From Actinomadura rayongensis (GTDB lineage Bacteria > Actinomycetota > Actinomycetes > Streptosporangiales > Streptosporangiaceae): 64,000 nt of DNA. Positions 1 to 9,373 of the stretch are shown here, piece by piece. Each line of letters opens with the position of its first letter. Within the stretch, counting starts at the first letter, position 1. The notes under the pieces were generated by a model. The model saw only the letters and a list, made by a program, of their open reading frames with translations, did no database searches and was not told the DNA's origin. The position numbers were made by a program, and so were the translations under genes. The stretch spans positions 310,001-374,000 of the forward strand of contig NZ_WUTW01000004.1 in assembly GCF_009831215.1 (NCBI RefSeq), given 5' to 3'.

Positions 1-220
1 CGGCCGACACCAGGTGCGCCCGCTCCCTGATCTGTTCCTTGCCCCGGTCCAGGTAGTGCTTGGCGACGATGCCGCCCGCCGTGGACGCGACGCTCATGAA
101 CGCCGCGCCGATGATCGTTCCGTAGACGCCGAGGTACGACGCTCCGACCGCTGCTCCCAAGGTCGCCACTCCACTGGCGATCAATTGGGTGGTGCTCAGC
201 TCCGGCAGCTTGCCCGGCAT
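1..220 (-). CDS. Glycine-rich small membrane protein, truncated by window edge
   Basis: The 5' part of a gene on the minus strand; the 3' part lies outside the window. About 73 residues are visible, starting MPGKLPELSTTQ. A hydrophobic stretch rich in Gly and Ala (about residues 14-50, with AAVGASYLG and IIGAAF) looks like one or two membrane segments, followed by a basic, polar tail. The ATG at 220 has a GGGAG ribosome-binding site a few bases upstream. I do not recognise the family. No neighbour to its left is visible, so nothing can be said about an operon. Confidence 0.6.
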   Translation of the reverse strand, partial: MPGKLPELSTTQLIASGVATLGAAVGASYLGVYGTIIGAAFMSVASTAGGIVAKHYLDRGKEQIRERAHLVSA

Positions 221-663
221 CGACGAACTCTCCCATCACGGTTGACCAGCAGGAATCCCGACAACAGGAACTAACGGGACGACGAGGCTGTTCCAGTACC
301 CGGACGTGAGGTTCGCAACCCGTCGGGACTGGAGTCCCCCCAAACCTTCGGGCACAGTGGGGTAAGGATCCAGGAAGAAAGCGCCGGGCGTCCCCGGACG
401 GGCGCCCGCCCCCGGCAAGCTGGGCCGCAGCCGTCTTTCGGCTCGTGACGAGCGCTGCGGAGCGGCGATGTTCGGACATGCCGGGTACGGTGCTGGCAGC
501 AGGTGTGTCCGAAAGACAGACTCGGGAATCCGGGGGAGGGCACGCATGCGCCCTCGGCAGGGGCCGGACGTCCGGCCGGTGCGAGCATGGCCCGGTCCAC
601 GCTCGCGGCGGCGGGTGCCCGCGGCGCCCTCCGTGCCGTCAGGGACAGGCAGGAAGGACACGC
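221..663. other. Intergenic region between divergent genes
   Basis: This 443-bp stretch separates the leftward membrane-protein gene from sepH. Open frames here have the unbiased, Arg/Pro/Gly-rich composition of shadow frames. The last part holds the sepH ribosome-binding site (AGGAAGG near 652). Promoters for both genes must lie here, but no convincing -35/-10 pair was found by eye. Confidence 0.4.
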
Positions 664-2076
664 ATGCAGGAGCTGCGCCTCGTCGCGGTCAGCGAGGACG
701 GTACGTACCTCGTCCTGGCCACCGCGGGCCGAGGCACCCGGTTCACCCTGCCCGTCGACGACCGTCTGCGGGCGGCGGTCCGCGGGCACTTCTCCCGGCT
801 CGGCCAGTTCGAGATCGAGGTGGAGAGCCCGCTGCGCCCGAAGGAGATCCAGGCCCGCATCCGCTCCGGCGAGACCGCCGAGGAGATCGCCGAGTCGGCC
901 GGGATCCCCGTCGAGCGCGTCCGCTGGTTCGAGGGGCCGGTCCTGCAAGAGCGCGAGTACATGGCGCAGCAGGCGCAGCGCGTGGCGGTCCGCCGTCCCG
1001 GCGACTCCGCGCCCGGACCGGCGCTCGGCGAGACCGTCGAGGAACGGCTCGCGCGCGGCGGCGTGGACCTGGAGGAGGCCGAGTGGGACTCCTGGAAGTG
1101 CGAGGACCGCACCTGGCGCATCCGCCTGTCGTTCTTCGAGGGCGGCCGGCCGCACGCCGCCGAGTGGGTCTTCGACCCGCGCCGCCGGCACGTGTCCCCG
1201 CTGGACGAGATCGCCGCGCGGCTGACCGCCGTGGAGTGGGACGACGAACCGGCCGCCGACACCGTCACGCCGCTGCGCCGTCCCACGATGACGGTGGTGC
1301 CGGACGGGCGTGACACCGCGCCGCCGTCCCGGGGACTGCCCGAGCCGCCGGTCCGGCCGCCGGCGCAGGAGCGTCCGCGCGTGCCCGAGCCGCGTCCCGA
1401 GCCCGCGCCCGAGCCGGTGCGGGCGCCCGCACCCGCCGCCGAGGAGGACGAGGCCGAGCGCGAGTACATCGTGGAGCGCGGCCGGATGGTCGACGCGAGC
1501 CCGGCGTTCCCGCCCGACGAGCCCGAGATCGAGGCCGAGCCCGAGATCGTGGACGAAGCCGAGCCCGAGGACGAGGACGAGGCCCCGGCCGAGCCGGAGG
1601 CGGTCGACGAGCCGTCCGTCGAGCCGTCCGTCGAGGCGGACGAGCCCGAGGCCCCCGAAGACGCCGAGGAGCCGCCCGCGGACGTTCAGGACGTCCCGGA
1701 CGAGGCTCCCGCCGAACCGGAGCCCGAACCCGAACCCGAGCCCGTCGCCGAGGCGGAACCGGAGCCCGAGCCCGAACCCGAGCCGGAGCCGGTCGCGGCG
1801 TCCGAGCCCGAGCCGGTGCCCGAGCCCGAGCCCGCCCCGCAGGAGGAGCCGCCCCGGGTCGCCGCGCCGCAGCGCCCGCAGCATCCCCGGCCCGCGCAGA
1901 AGAAGAAGCCGACGACCCGGCCGTCGATGCCCGCCGCGTCCGACAAGCCGGTCGCCGCGGCGGCGGCCGACACCCCGGCGCAGCGCGCGGCGCGGGGCCG
2001 CCGCAAGCCGAAGGGCAAGCGCGCGTCCGTGCCGTCCTGGGACGAGATCATGTTCGGGGCGCGCCGCCCGGAGTAG
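664..2076 (+). CDS. sepH: Septation protein SepH
   Basis: SepH is an actinobacterial FtsZ-binding protein that promotes Z-ring assembly. The first 150 residues match the family (old name DUF3071). They comprise a start MQELRLVAVSEDG, a small beta-rich part, and a helix-turn-helix-like segment at about residues 58-95 (RPKEIQARIRSGETAEEIA), followed by WFEGPVLQER. A second short block around residues 155-180 includes VDLEEAEWDSWK and VFDPRRRHVSPLDEI. The rest is a long acidic, Pro/Glu-rich linker, then a basic tail ending in WDEIMFGARRPE. The 470-residue length exceeds that of most SepH proteins because of the linker. The ATG at 664 is chosen for its good AGGAAGG site; longer upstream frames look non-coding. 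Its 3' end overlaps the convergent PH-domain gene by 29 bp. Confidence 0.92.
   Translation: MQELRLVAVSEDGTYLVLATAGRGTRFTLPVDDRLRAAVRGHFSRLGQFEIEVESPLRPKEIQARIRSGETAEEIAESAGIPVERVRWFEGPVLQEREYMAQQAQRVAVRRPGDSAPGPALGETVEERLARGGVDLEEAEWDSWKCEDRTWRIRLSFFEGGRPHAAEWVFDPRRRHVSPLDEIAARLTAVEWDDEPAADTVTPLRRPTMTVVPDGRDTAPPSRGLPEPPVRPPAQERPRVPEPRPEPAPEPVRAPAPAAEEDEAEREYIVERGRMVDASPAFPPDEPEIEAEPEIVDEAEPEDEDEAPAEPEAVDEPSVEPSVEADEPEAPEDAEEPPADVQDVPDEAPAEPEPEPEPEPVAEAEPEPEPEPEPEPVAASEPEPVPEPEPAPQEEPPRVAAPQRPQHPRPAQKKKPTTRPSMPAASDKPVAAAAADTPAQRAARGRRKPKGKRASVPSWDEIMFGARRPE
1714..1833 (+). repeat. GAGCCC/GAACCC hexanucleotide-like repeat in sepH
   Basis: A degenerate run of alternating Glu and Pro codons (GAG/GAA with CCC/CCG), interrupted once by a Val-Ala-Glu-Ala insert. 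It encodes the Glu-Pro part of the SepH linker. Length variation between strains would be expected for such a repeat. Confidence 0.7.
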
Positions 2077-3535
2077 CCCCCGGCGGCTCCAGGAACGGCA
2101 GCACCCAGTCCGGGGTGAGCGCGGCGGCGAACGCGACGGCGTCCGGCGCCGCCATGTCCAGGCCCGCGTAGCCGCCGTCGCCCGCGCCGACGGCGGCGTC
2201 CAGCGTGGCGAGCCCGGCGCGCCGCTGGAACAGCGACTGCCGGACGCGCCAGCCGACGACGGCCGTCCGGTCCACGACGACCTGGCGGCGCAGCAGCGAC
2301 CCCGACCGCAGCGTGAACCGGGTGGCGTCGGCGGCGTGGCCGAGCTGCCGGTACCGGTCCAGCCCGAGCGGCACCGCGAGCACCGTCAGGACGGCGCACA
2401 GAACGGCGACGCCGCCCTGCCCGACGGAGGCCGCGACCACCCCGACGCCGAGCGGCGGCGCGGCGGCCCGCACGACGCGGCGGCCCCGCGCGGCGGACGG
2501 ATGCGCGGTCAGCGGCCCGGGAACCGGCCCGAGCACCCGTTCGGCGACGTCCACCGCGTACGCGCGGGGTGCGGCGGGCAGCAGCCGCCCCCGGTGCGCG
2601 GCGTCGCCGAGCCCGGTGACGAGCGCGCCGAGCCGCACCACGCGCGCGGCCCGCTCGAACGGGTTGTCGACCAGCTCGACGCCCCGGACGCGGCGCAGCT
2701 CCAGCGCGACGCTGCGGCGCGTGACGAACCCGCGCTCGGCGACCAGCGACCCGTCCCGCTCCCGGACGGTGAAGTCCCCGTTGAACAGCGTGAACACGAT
2801 GACCGACATGACCGGCATGGCGACCAGCAGGACGGCCGCCGCCGCGACCACCGCCGCCCCCGGCAGCCCGGCGACGTCCTGCCCGAGCCGGGCGATGCGG
2901 TCGCGGGTGACGAGCCCGAGATCGTCCCCGACGTCGTAGAGGAACCCGATCAGGCTCCCCGCCAGCGCGAACGGCGTCAGCAGGTACGCGCCGCTGAGCG
3001 GGGCGTACAGGTACCAGCGGCGCCGCATCCGGGCGAGGACGCGGGCGCGCGGCGGGGCGGGCGCGGCGGTCCGGGCCAGCAGGACGCGGCGCAGCCGGGC
3101 CGCCTCGCGCCGCGACACGGCGTTCAGCTCGCCCTCGCCGCCGTCCGCGCCCGCGTCCACGCGCACGACCGCGAGACCGAGCAGCCGGTGACCGAACGAC
3201 GTGGTGACGTCCACACCGCGGATCCGGTCGCGGGGGATGCTCTTGACCGTCCGCCGGACCAGCGACCGGCGCAGCTCGATCCGGTCGTCCTGGACGGTGT
3301 AGGTGAACGTCGCCCACGCCGTGACGTGGAACGCCAGCCCGAACGCCAGCCCGATCAGCGTGAAGAAGAACGCCGTGGATAAACCGCCGACGAGCAGCCC
3401 GGTCGCCCCGGCGGCGAGCAGCGCCATCAGCTCGCGGGTCGCGCCGACGACGAACGTCAGCGGGTGCAGGCGCTGGCGCCCGGCCGGCGCGACGGCCCCG
3501 CGCTCCCCCGGCGGGCGCGTCGCCGGACCGGTCAT
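2048..3535 (-). CDS. PH-domain membrane protein, YdbT-like
   Basis: A 495-residue membrane protein of the bacterial PH family (YdbT-like). It has three repeated units, each a pair of hydrophobic helices followed by a beta-rich bPH_2 domain. Recognisable PH segments include WATFTYTVQDDRIELRRS with SIPRDRIRGVD near the N-terminus. VRERDGSLVAERGFVTRRS lies in the middle, and FTLRSGSLLRRQVVVDRTAV near the C-terminus. The ATG at 3535 overlaps the stop of the upstream gene (ATGA), so the two are translationally coupled. Such pairs (YdbS/YdbT) are widespread in Gram-positive bacteria, with little known function beyond a link to envelope stress or export. Upstream in-frame Met codons only extend into a shadow of the neighbour. 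Confidence 0.85.
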   Translation of the reverse strand: MTGPATRPPGERGAVAPAGRQRLHPLTFVVGATRELMALLAAGATGLLVGGLSTAFFFTLIGLAFGLAFHVTAWATFTYTVQDDRIELRRSLVRRTVKSIPRDRIRGVDVTTSFGHRLLGLAVVRVDAGADGGEGELNAVSRREAARLRRVLLARTAAPAPPRARVLARMRRRWYLYAPLSGAYLLTPFALAGSLIGFLYDVGDDLGLVTRDRIARLGQDVAGLPGAAVVAAAAVLLVAMPVMSVIVFTLFNGDFTVRERDGSLVAERGFVTRRSVALELRRVRGVELVDNPFERAARVVRLGALVTGLGDAAHRGRLLPAAPRAYAVDVAERVLGPVPGPLTAHPSAARGRRVVRAAAPPLGVGVVAASVGQGGVAVLCAVLTVLAVPLGLDRYRQLGHAADATRFTLRSGSLLRRQVVVDRTAVVGWRVRQSLFQRRAGLATLDAAVGAGDGGYAGLDMAAPDAVAFAAALTPDWVLPFLEPPGATPGGAPRT

Positions 3536-4095
3536 GTGGCGTCGTCGCGCAGGTCGTGGGCGCGGCGGGCGAGGTCGGCGGCGAGCCGGACCGCGACGTC
3601 CACCGGCAGCCCGGTCAGCTCCGACGACCCGGTGTGCGACGCGGTGTTGATCTCGACGGTGGCCAGCCCGAGCAGCCGCTCCAGCCAGCCCTGCCCGGCC
3701 GTGGCGGTCTGGATCCGCCCGACCGGGACGAGCAGCCACTCGCGGTCGAACCAGCCGGTGCGGGTGTAGACGACGTCGGCGCTGACCTCCCAGCGGTGGA
3801 CGCGGTACCGCCAGACGGGCGCGATCGCGGCCGTGAGCGTCCCGGCGACGCCGATGACGATCGGCAGCAGCGCCGCGTGCCGGGCGAGGAGGCCGGGGGT
3901 GCCCGTCCAGTCCGCCGACCCGGCCCAGGCGGCGACGCCGAGCGCGAGCCCGAACGCCAGGCCGAAGACCAGGACGTACTCGATCGTCCAGTGCGCGACG
4001 GCGCGGCGCGAGACGTGGTGGGCGGGCGGGCGCAGGCGCGGCGCCGGGGGGACGTCCCCGCCGTCGTCCCGAGGGGCGCCCCGAACCGCCGTCAC
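3532..4095 (-). CDS. PH-domain membrane protein, YdbS-like
   Basis: A 187-residue protein with two membrane helices (about residues 38-60 and 72-92: VLVFGLAFGLALGVAAW, ALLPIVIGVAGTL). One bPH_2 domain follows (about 95-175; RVHRWEVSADVVYTRTGW, LVPVGRIQTATAGQG). It is the shorter partner of the three-unit protein just downstream, with ATGA coupling. Pairing of a one-unit and a three-unit protein is the usual YdbS-YdbT arrangement. It is divergent from the DrrAB-type exporter genes across about 140 bp. Confidence 0.85.
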   Translation of the reverse strand: MTAVRGAPRDDGGDVPPAPRLRPPAHHVSRRAVAHWTIEYVLVFGLAFGLALGVAAWAGSADWTGTPGLLARHAALLPIVIGVAGTLTAAIAPVWRYRVHRWEVSADVVYTRTGWFDREWLLVPVGRIQTATAGQGWLERLLGLATVEINTASHTGSSELTGLPVDVAVRLAADLARRAHDLRDDAT

Positions 4096-4232
4096 GGGAC
4101 GAGTCTACGTGGGCACGCCCGCCGGGCCGCGTGCGCGCGCGCCGTCAGCGCCGTGTGCGGGAACTGTCAGTGGCGTGGAGCACACTTGGGACATCGGGCG
4201 GCGAACCGCCACGCATCACAGAAGGAGGGGAC

Positions 4233-5207
4233 ATGCCCCACGCGATCCGGGCCGACGGCCTGGAGAAACGCTTCGGCGAGACCGTCGCGCTCGCCGACGT
4301 CTCGCTCAGCGCCGAGGCCGGCACCGTCCTCGGGGTCCTCGGCCCGAACGGCGCCGGCAAGACGACCACGACGCGCATCCTCGCGACGCTGACCGCGCCG
4401 ACGGCGGGTCACGCGGAGGTCGGCGGCTTCGACGTCACCACGCACGCCCACCAGGTGCGGCGGCTCATCGGGCTCACCGGCCAGTACGCCGGGGTGGACG
4501 AGATGCTGACCGGCGCGGAGAACCTGCTGCTCATCGGCCGCCTGCTCGGGATGTCCCGCAAGGACGCCAAGGCCCGCGCGGCCGAGCTGCTGGAGCGGTT
4601 CCGGCTGTCGGACGCCGCCGAGCGCGCCGCCAAGACGTTCTCCGGCGGCATGCGGCGCCGCCTGGACCTGGCCGCCAGCCTGGTCGGACGGCCCCAGATC
4701 CTGTTCCTGGACGAGCCCACCACCGGTCTCGACCCGCGCAGCCGGGGCGACCTGTGGGAGATCGTCCGGGGGCTGACCGACGACGGCGTGACCGTCCTGC
4801 TCACCACGCAGTACCTGGAGGAGGCCGACCAGCTCGCCGACGACATCGTCGTCATCGACCGCGGGCGCGTGATCGCCAGCGGCACGCCGGACGCGCTGAA
4901 GTCCCAGGTCGGCGGGCAGGTCCTGGAGGTCACGCCGGTGCGCGCGGACGACCGCGAGGCCGCCGCGAAGATCGTCGGCGAGCTGGCCGAGGCCGCGCCG
5001 GAGATCCGCGACGCGCTGGTCTCGGTGCCCGTCGCGGACACCGGCGTCATGCCCGCCGTCGTCCGCCGCCTCGACGACGCGGGCATCGCCGTGGCCGAGC
5101 TGTCCCTGCGCCGGTCCAGCCTGGACGAGGTGTTCTTCGCGCTGACCGGCCACCACACCGACGACGCGGCCGGCGACCCCGCCGCGCGAGAGGAGGTCCC
5201 GGCATGA
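4233..5207 (+). CDS. Daunorubicin-resistance-type ABC exporter, ATP-binding subunit
   Basis: A 324-residue ABC ATPase of the DrrA class. Walker A is GPNGAGKTT at residues 37-45. The signature FSGGMRRRLDLAASL lies near residue 140, followed by Walker B ILFLDEPTTGLDPRSRGDLW, the H-loop region (TQYLEEADQLADD) and the DrrA-type C-terminal regulatory extension. The ATG at 4233 follows a strong GAAGGAGGGG site; the longer open frame upstream is ignored. It is coupled (ATGA) to the permease gene and should drive drug or lipid export with it. The SARP-type regulator convergent to this pair makes a secondary-metabolism or self-resistance role plausible, but the substrate is unknown. Confidence 0.92.
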   Translation: MPHAIRADGLEKRFGETVALADVSLSAEAGTVLGVLGPNGAGKTTTTRILATLTAPTAGHAEVGGFDVTTHAHQVRRLIGLTGQYAGVDEMLTGAENLLLIGRLLGMSRKDAKARAAELLERFRLSDAAERAAKTFSGGMRRRLDLAASLVGRPQILFLDEPTTGLDPRSRGDLWEIVRGLTDDGVTVLLTTQYLEEADQLADDIVVIDRGRVIASGTPDALKSQVGGQVLEVTPVRADDREAAAKIVGELAEAAPEIRDALVSVPVADTGVMPAVVRRLDDAGIAVAELSLRRSSLDEVFFALTGHHTDDAAGDPAAREEVPA

Positions 5208-6040
5208 CGACCGCGACCGCCGCCCGGCCGGGTCTCGCCACGCGCGTGACGCCCGTCGAGGCGTTCCGCCAGACCCTGACGCTGACCTGGCGCAACCTGG
5301 TGCAGATCAAGCACAACCCGATGGAACTGGTCGACCTGAGCATCCAGCCGATCATGTTCGTGCTGCTGTTCGCCTACGTGTTCGGCCCCGCGATGGCCGG
5401 GAGCGTGTCGGCGTACATGCCGATCCTCATCCCGGGGATCATCGTGCAGAACGCGCTGTTCGCGTCCATGACGACCGGGACCGGCCTGAACGCCGACGTC
5501 GGCAAGGGCGTGTTCGACCGGTTCCGCAGCCTGCCGATCGCGCGGAGCGCGCCGCTCGCCGGGCGGATCCTCGCCGACACGGTGAAGCAGGTCTGGTCGA
5601 TGGCGATCCTGCTCGGCGTGGGGCTGCTCATCGGGTTCCGGATCGAGACGTCGTGGCTGAACCTCGTCCCGGCGTTCCTGCTGCTCCTGGCGTTCGCGCT
5701 GCTGTTCTCGTGGGCGTCGGTGTTCATCGGGCTCGCCGTGGACGCCCCGGAGAAGGTGCAGATCTTCGGGTTCACGGTCATCTTCCCGATCACGTTCCTG
5801 TCGAACGCGTTCATCCCCGTCTCCGACCGCTACCCCGGCTGGATCCGGGCGATCATGGAGAACAACCCGGTGTCCAAGCTCGGCGACGCGCTGCGGGGCC
5901 TGCTCGTCGGGCACCCGGTCGGCAACCCGGCGGGCGACCAGCCGGTCGGCGGCCCGGCCCTCACCGCGCTGCTGTGGGGCGTGGCGATCGCGGCCGTGTT
6001 CGTGCCGCTGTCGCTGCGCCTCTTCCGCCGCAACACCTGA
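5204..6040 (+). CDS. DrrB-type ABC exporter permease (ABC-2 family)
   Basis: A 278-residue ABC-2 permease with six predicted membrane helices. Recognisable segments are PIMFVLLFAYVFGPAM, MPILIPGIIVQNALFAS, and a cytoplasmic GVFDRFRSLPIARSAPLAGR before the middle helices. FAYVFGPAMAG and IFPITFLSNAFIPVSDRYPG match DrrB/ABC-2 proteins. The start overlaps the stop of the ATPase gene (ATGA at 5204). It forms the membrane channel for the upstream ATPase. Its stop lies only a few bases from that of the convergent SARP regulator. Confidence 0.92.
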   Translation: MTTATAARPGLATRVTPVEAFRQTLTLTWRNLVQIKHNPMELVDLSIQPIMFVLLFAYVFGPAMAGSVSAYMPILIPGIIVQNALFASMTTGTGLNADVGKGVFDRFRSLPIARSAPLAGRILADTVKQVWSMAILLGVGLLIGFRIETSWLNLVPAFLLLLAFALLFSWASVFIGLAVDAPEKVQIFGFTVIFPITFLSNAFIPVSDRYPGWIRAIMENNPVSKLGDALRGLLVGHPVGNPAGDQPVGGPALTALLWGVAIAAVFVPLSLRLFRRNT

Positions 6041-6044
6041 GCCG

Positions 6045-9000
6045 TCAGCCGGGCGTGCGGGCCGGGCCGGACGCGGCGGCGACGTCCGCGAACGTCACGG
6101 CCCGGCCCCGGTCGCGGGCGGCGGCGAACGCGGGCTCGCCGAGGGCGGCGCGGACGGCGGTGTCCACGGCCGTGACGTCCGCGAGCGCCAGGTCGGGCCC
6201 GCCGCGCAGCGCCTCGGCCGTGCCGAGCAGTTCGGCGGCGCGCACGGCGTCGCCGTCGTGCAGGGCCAGCGCGGCGGCGCCGCCGAGCGCGTGCGCGAGG
6301 ACGGGGTAGTCCAGCGCCGCCACGGCCGCGCGCACGGCCCGGTCGCACCGGTCGCGGGCGGCGGCGCCGTCCCCGTCGGCGAGGTCCAGCAGCGCAGCGG
6401 ACGTCAGCACGGTCGCGTGGAACTGCGGCGGGCCGGTGAGCCGGGCGGCGGCGGCCTCGGCGGCGGCGAACCGGGCGCGGGCCTCGTCCCGGCGGCCGAG
6501 CCGCAGCGCGAGGACGCCGAGCCAGTAGGTCATGAGCGCGGCGCCCTCCGGCGCGCCCGCGCGCTCGGCCCGGCGCCGCCCGTCGCGCAGGACGGCCGCC
6601 GCGCGGTCCCGCTCGCCCGCCAGGAACAGGGAGTTCGCGAGCTTCGTCCGGGAGAACGGGTTGGCCGCCTCGCCCTCACCCAGGCTCTCCTGGAGCCGCA
6701 GCGCCTCGGTCAGCAGCCGCACCGCCGCCCGGTGCTCGCCCGCGCGGGCGAGCAGTTCGGCGCGCGCGTCCAGCGTGAACGCCAGGCCCCAGCGGTCGCC
6801 CGCCGTCCGGAACGCCTCCTCGGCGGACGCGTAGTGCCCGGCGAGCCGGGCCGTCCGGCCGAAGTTCCCCGCGATCTGCCCGCACGCGAACGCCGCGACC
6901 CCGCGCACCCACGGGTCGGGGTCGGCGCGGAGCGCGCGCAGCGCCGGCAGCACCTCGCCGTCCGGTTCGGCGGCGATCATCGCCTCGCTCCACCCGCCGC
7001 CGAACAGCTCGAACATGACGGTCACCAGCCGCAGCACGGGATGGGCCGGCCGTTCCCCGGACGCCGCCACGATCGCGTGCGCCTCGCGCAGCCAGGCCAC
7101 GGCGTCGGCCGAGTGCTCGCCGTCCATCAGCGGCATCGCCGAGACCGCGAGGGCGAGCGCGGTCGTCGTGTCGCGCGGGACGTCCGGCAGCGCCAGCGCC
7201 TGCGCCATGTGCTCACGGCTCTCGGCGACCCGGCCGCGCAGGTACCAGTACCAGCCGAGCGCGGCGCAGAACCGGACGGCGGTCCGGGCGTCCCCGGCCG
7301 CGACCGCCCCGCGCAGCGCAGCGTTCAGGTTGTCGTGCTCGGACGTGAGGCGGGCCAGCCAGACGAGCTGGTCCGCGCCGTGCAGGCGCGGCGCGGCCGT
7401 CTCGGCGAGGTCCAGGAAGTACGCCGCGTGCGCGCGCCGCACCGCCGCCTCCTCGCCGGACTCGGCCAGCCGGTCCAGCCCGTAGGCGCGGATCGTCTCC
7501 AGCATCCCGTAGCGGGGCGCGCCGCCGGACGCGTCCACGGTGACGAGCGACTTGCCGACCAGCGCGGTCAGCACGTCCAGGACGTCCGCCCGGTCCAGCC
7601 CGGCGCCCGCCCCGACGATCTCGGCGGCGTCCAGCGTCGCGCCGCCGTGGAACACCGCAAGCCGCCGCCACAGCGCCCGCTCCGGCGCGGCCAGCAGGTC
7701 GAAGCTCCAGTCCACGACGGCGCGCAGCGTCCGGTGCCGGGGCAGCGCCGTCCGGCTGCCCGCGCGCAGCAGCCGGAACCGGTCGTCGAGCCGGTCGGCG
7801 ACCTGCGCCGGGGTCAGCGCGCGCAGCCGCGCGGCGGCCAGCTCGATCGCCAGCGGCACGCCGTCCAGCGCCCGGCAGATCCGCAGGACGTCCGCGGCGT
7901 TGGCGTCGGTGACCGCGAACCCGGGCGCCGCCGCTGCCGCCCGCTCGGCCAGCAGGCGGACGGCCGGGTACTCCAGCGCCGCCGCCGCGTCCACCGGCCC
8001 CGGCGGCGCCGCCAGCGGTCCGACGGGCCACAGCGCCTCGCCGGTGATGCCGAGCGGTTCCCGGCTGGTGGTGAGGATCCGGACGTCCGGGCAGCCCGCC
8101 AGCACCCGGTCGGCGAGCCGCGCCGCCGCGTCCAGCAGGTGCTCGCAGTTGTCCAGGACGAGCAGCAGCCGCCGTCCGCGCAGCGCCCGGACGAGCCGGT
8201 CCAGCGGATCCCCGGCGTCCCGCGCGGGCAGCCCGCCGCGCACGCCCGGTCCGAGGCCCGCGCCGGGCAGCCGCAGCGCCGCGAGGGCGGCCGGGGCGAC
8301 CTCGCCGGGGTCCTCCACCGGCGCCAGTTCGACGTTCCACACCCCGCCGGGGAACTCCGCCGCCCGCGCGCCCGCCTCCAGCGCCAGCCGCGTCTTGCCC
8401 GCGCCGCCCGGCCCGGTGAGCGTGACGAGCCGTCCGGCGGCCAGCAGCCCGGCCACGCGCTCCAGGTCGCGGTCGCGGCCGACGAAGCTGGTCAGCGGCG
8501 CGCGCAGGTTGCCCGGCGGCTCGTCCGGAGTCTCCTGTGGGGGCGCCAGCAGGACCGGGTCCCGCCGCAGCATCGCCACGTGCAGGTCCGCCAGCTCCGG
8601 CGACGGGTCGACGCCCAGCTCGTCGGCCAGCTCCCGGCGCAGCGCCGCGTACTCCGCGAGCGCGTCGGCCTGCCGTCCCGCCGCGTACAGGGCGCGGATC
8701 AGCCGGGCGCGCAGCGGCTCGCGCAGCGGGTCGGCGGCGACCAGCGCCGCCAGCTCGGGGATCAGCCCGGCGTGCCCGCCGAGCGCGAGGTCGGCGTCCA
8801 GCCGCTCCTCCAGCGCCGCCCGGCGCAGCGCCTCCAGCCGCGCGGCGCGCGCGTCGGCGGCCGGACGGCCCCGCGCGTCGGCCAGGGCGGGCCCGCGCCA
8901 CAGGTCCAGCGCCGCGCGCAGTCCGGCGGCGCGGTCGGCGGCGGATCCGGCGCGGCGGGCGGCGGCGACGCGGGTCTCGAACTCGTGGGCGTCCACCGCC

Positions 9001-9275
9001 TCGGGCGGCACCGCCAGCCGGTACCCGGCGGGCGAGGACGGCACCAGGTCGCGCCCGATCGCCGCCCGCAGCCGCGACACGAGCGACTGGACGGCGTTCG
9101 GCGCGGCGGCGGGCACGTCCTCCCCCCACAGCGCGTCGACGAGCGCGTCCACCGGGACGGGGCGTCCGGCGTCCAGCGCGAGCAGGGCCAGCAGCGCCCG
9201 CAGCCGCGCGCCGCCCACCGCGACGGGACGGCCGTCCGCCGTGACCTCCAGCGGGCCGAGGATCGCGATCCGCAC
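6045..9275 (-). CDS. SARP/AfsR-type transcriptional regulator with NB-ARC and TPR domains
   Basis: A 1,076-residue regulator. The N-terminus (VRIAILGPLEV) is an OmpR-type winged-helix DNA-binding domain of about 95 residues. It is followed by the bacterial transcriptional activation domain (about 100-245). A P-loop ATPase (GPGGAGKTRLAL, LLVLDNCEHLL, RILTTSREPLGI) comes next, and then a long TPR-like helical C-terminus. This is the AfsR/SARP architecture that activates antibiotic gene clusters or global secondary metabolism. I chose the GTG at 9275 because SARP proteins start there and GGGGGA lies 10 bases upstream; an ATG at 9293 is the alternative. The drrAB-type genes converge on it and may be a target, but no operator was identified. 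Confidence 0.9.
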   Translation of the reverse strand: MRIAILGPLEVTADGRPVAVGGARLRALLALLALDAGRPVPVDALVDALWGEDVPAAAPNAVQSLVSRLRAAIGRDLVPSSPAGYRLAVPPEAVDAHEFETRVAAARRAGSAADRAAGLRAALDLWRGPALADARGRPAADARAARLEALRRAALEERLDADLALGGHAGLIPELAALVAADPLREPLRARLIRALYAAGRQADALAEYAALRRELADELGVDPSPELADLHVAMLRRDPVLLAPPQETPDEPPGNLRAPLTSFVGRDRDLERVAGLLAAGRLVTLTGPGGAGKTRLALEAGARAAEFPGGVWNVELAPVEDPGEVAPAALAALRLPGAGLGPGVRGGLPARDAGDPLDRLVRALRGRRLLLVLDNCEHLLDAAARLADRVLAGCPDVRILTTSREPLGITGEALWPVGPLAAPPGPVDAAAALEYPAVRLLAERAAAAAPGFAVTDANAADVLRICRALDGVPLAIELAAARLRALTPAQVADRLDDRFRLLRAGSRTALPRHRTLRAVVDWSFDLLAAPERALWRRLAVFHGGATLDAAEIVGAGAGLDRADVLDVLTALVGKSLVTVDASGGAPRYGMLETIRAYGLDRLAESGEEAAVRRAHAAYFLDLAETAAPRLHGADQLVWLARLTSEHDNLNAALRGAVAAGDARTAVRFCAALGWYWYLRGRVAESREHMAQALALPDVPRDTTTALALAVSAMPLMDGEHSADAVAWLREAHAIVAASGERPAHPVLRLVTVMFELFGGGWSEAMIAAEPDGEVLPALRALRADPDPWVRGVAAFACGQIAGNFGRTARLAGHYASAEEAFRTAGDRWGLAFTLDARAELLARAGEHRAAVRLLTEALRLQESLGEGEAANPFSRTKLANSLFLAGERDRAAAVLRDGRRRAERAGAPEGAALMTYWLGVLALRLGRRDEARARFAAAEAAAARLTGPPQFHATVLTSAALLDLADGDGAAARDRCDRAVRAAVAALDYPVLAHALGGAAALALHDGDAVRAAELLGTAEALRGGPDLALADVTAVDTAVRAALGEPAFAAARDRGRAVTFADVAAASGPARTPG

Positions 9276-9373
9276 CCGCCGATTGTCCCCCATCCCGGGC
9301 ACCGGGCCGGGACATGCGGACGCCCCGGCGGTCACGGGGACCACCGGGGCGTCCGGCCGGGAGAACGGGCGGG

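Noticed and set aside
271-1884. Leu/Gly/Arg-rich minus-strand frame opposite sepH
   Set aside because: Its repetitive LGLGLRFRLG pattern is the mirror of the Glu-Pro codon repeat of sepH, not a protein.
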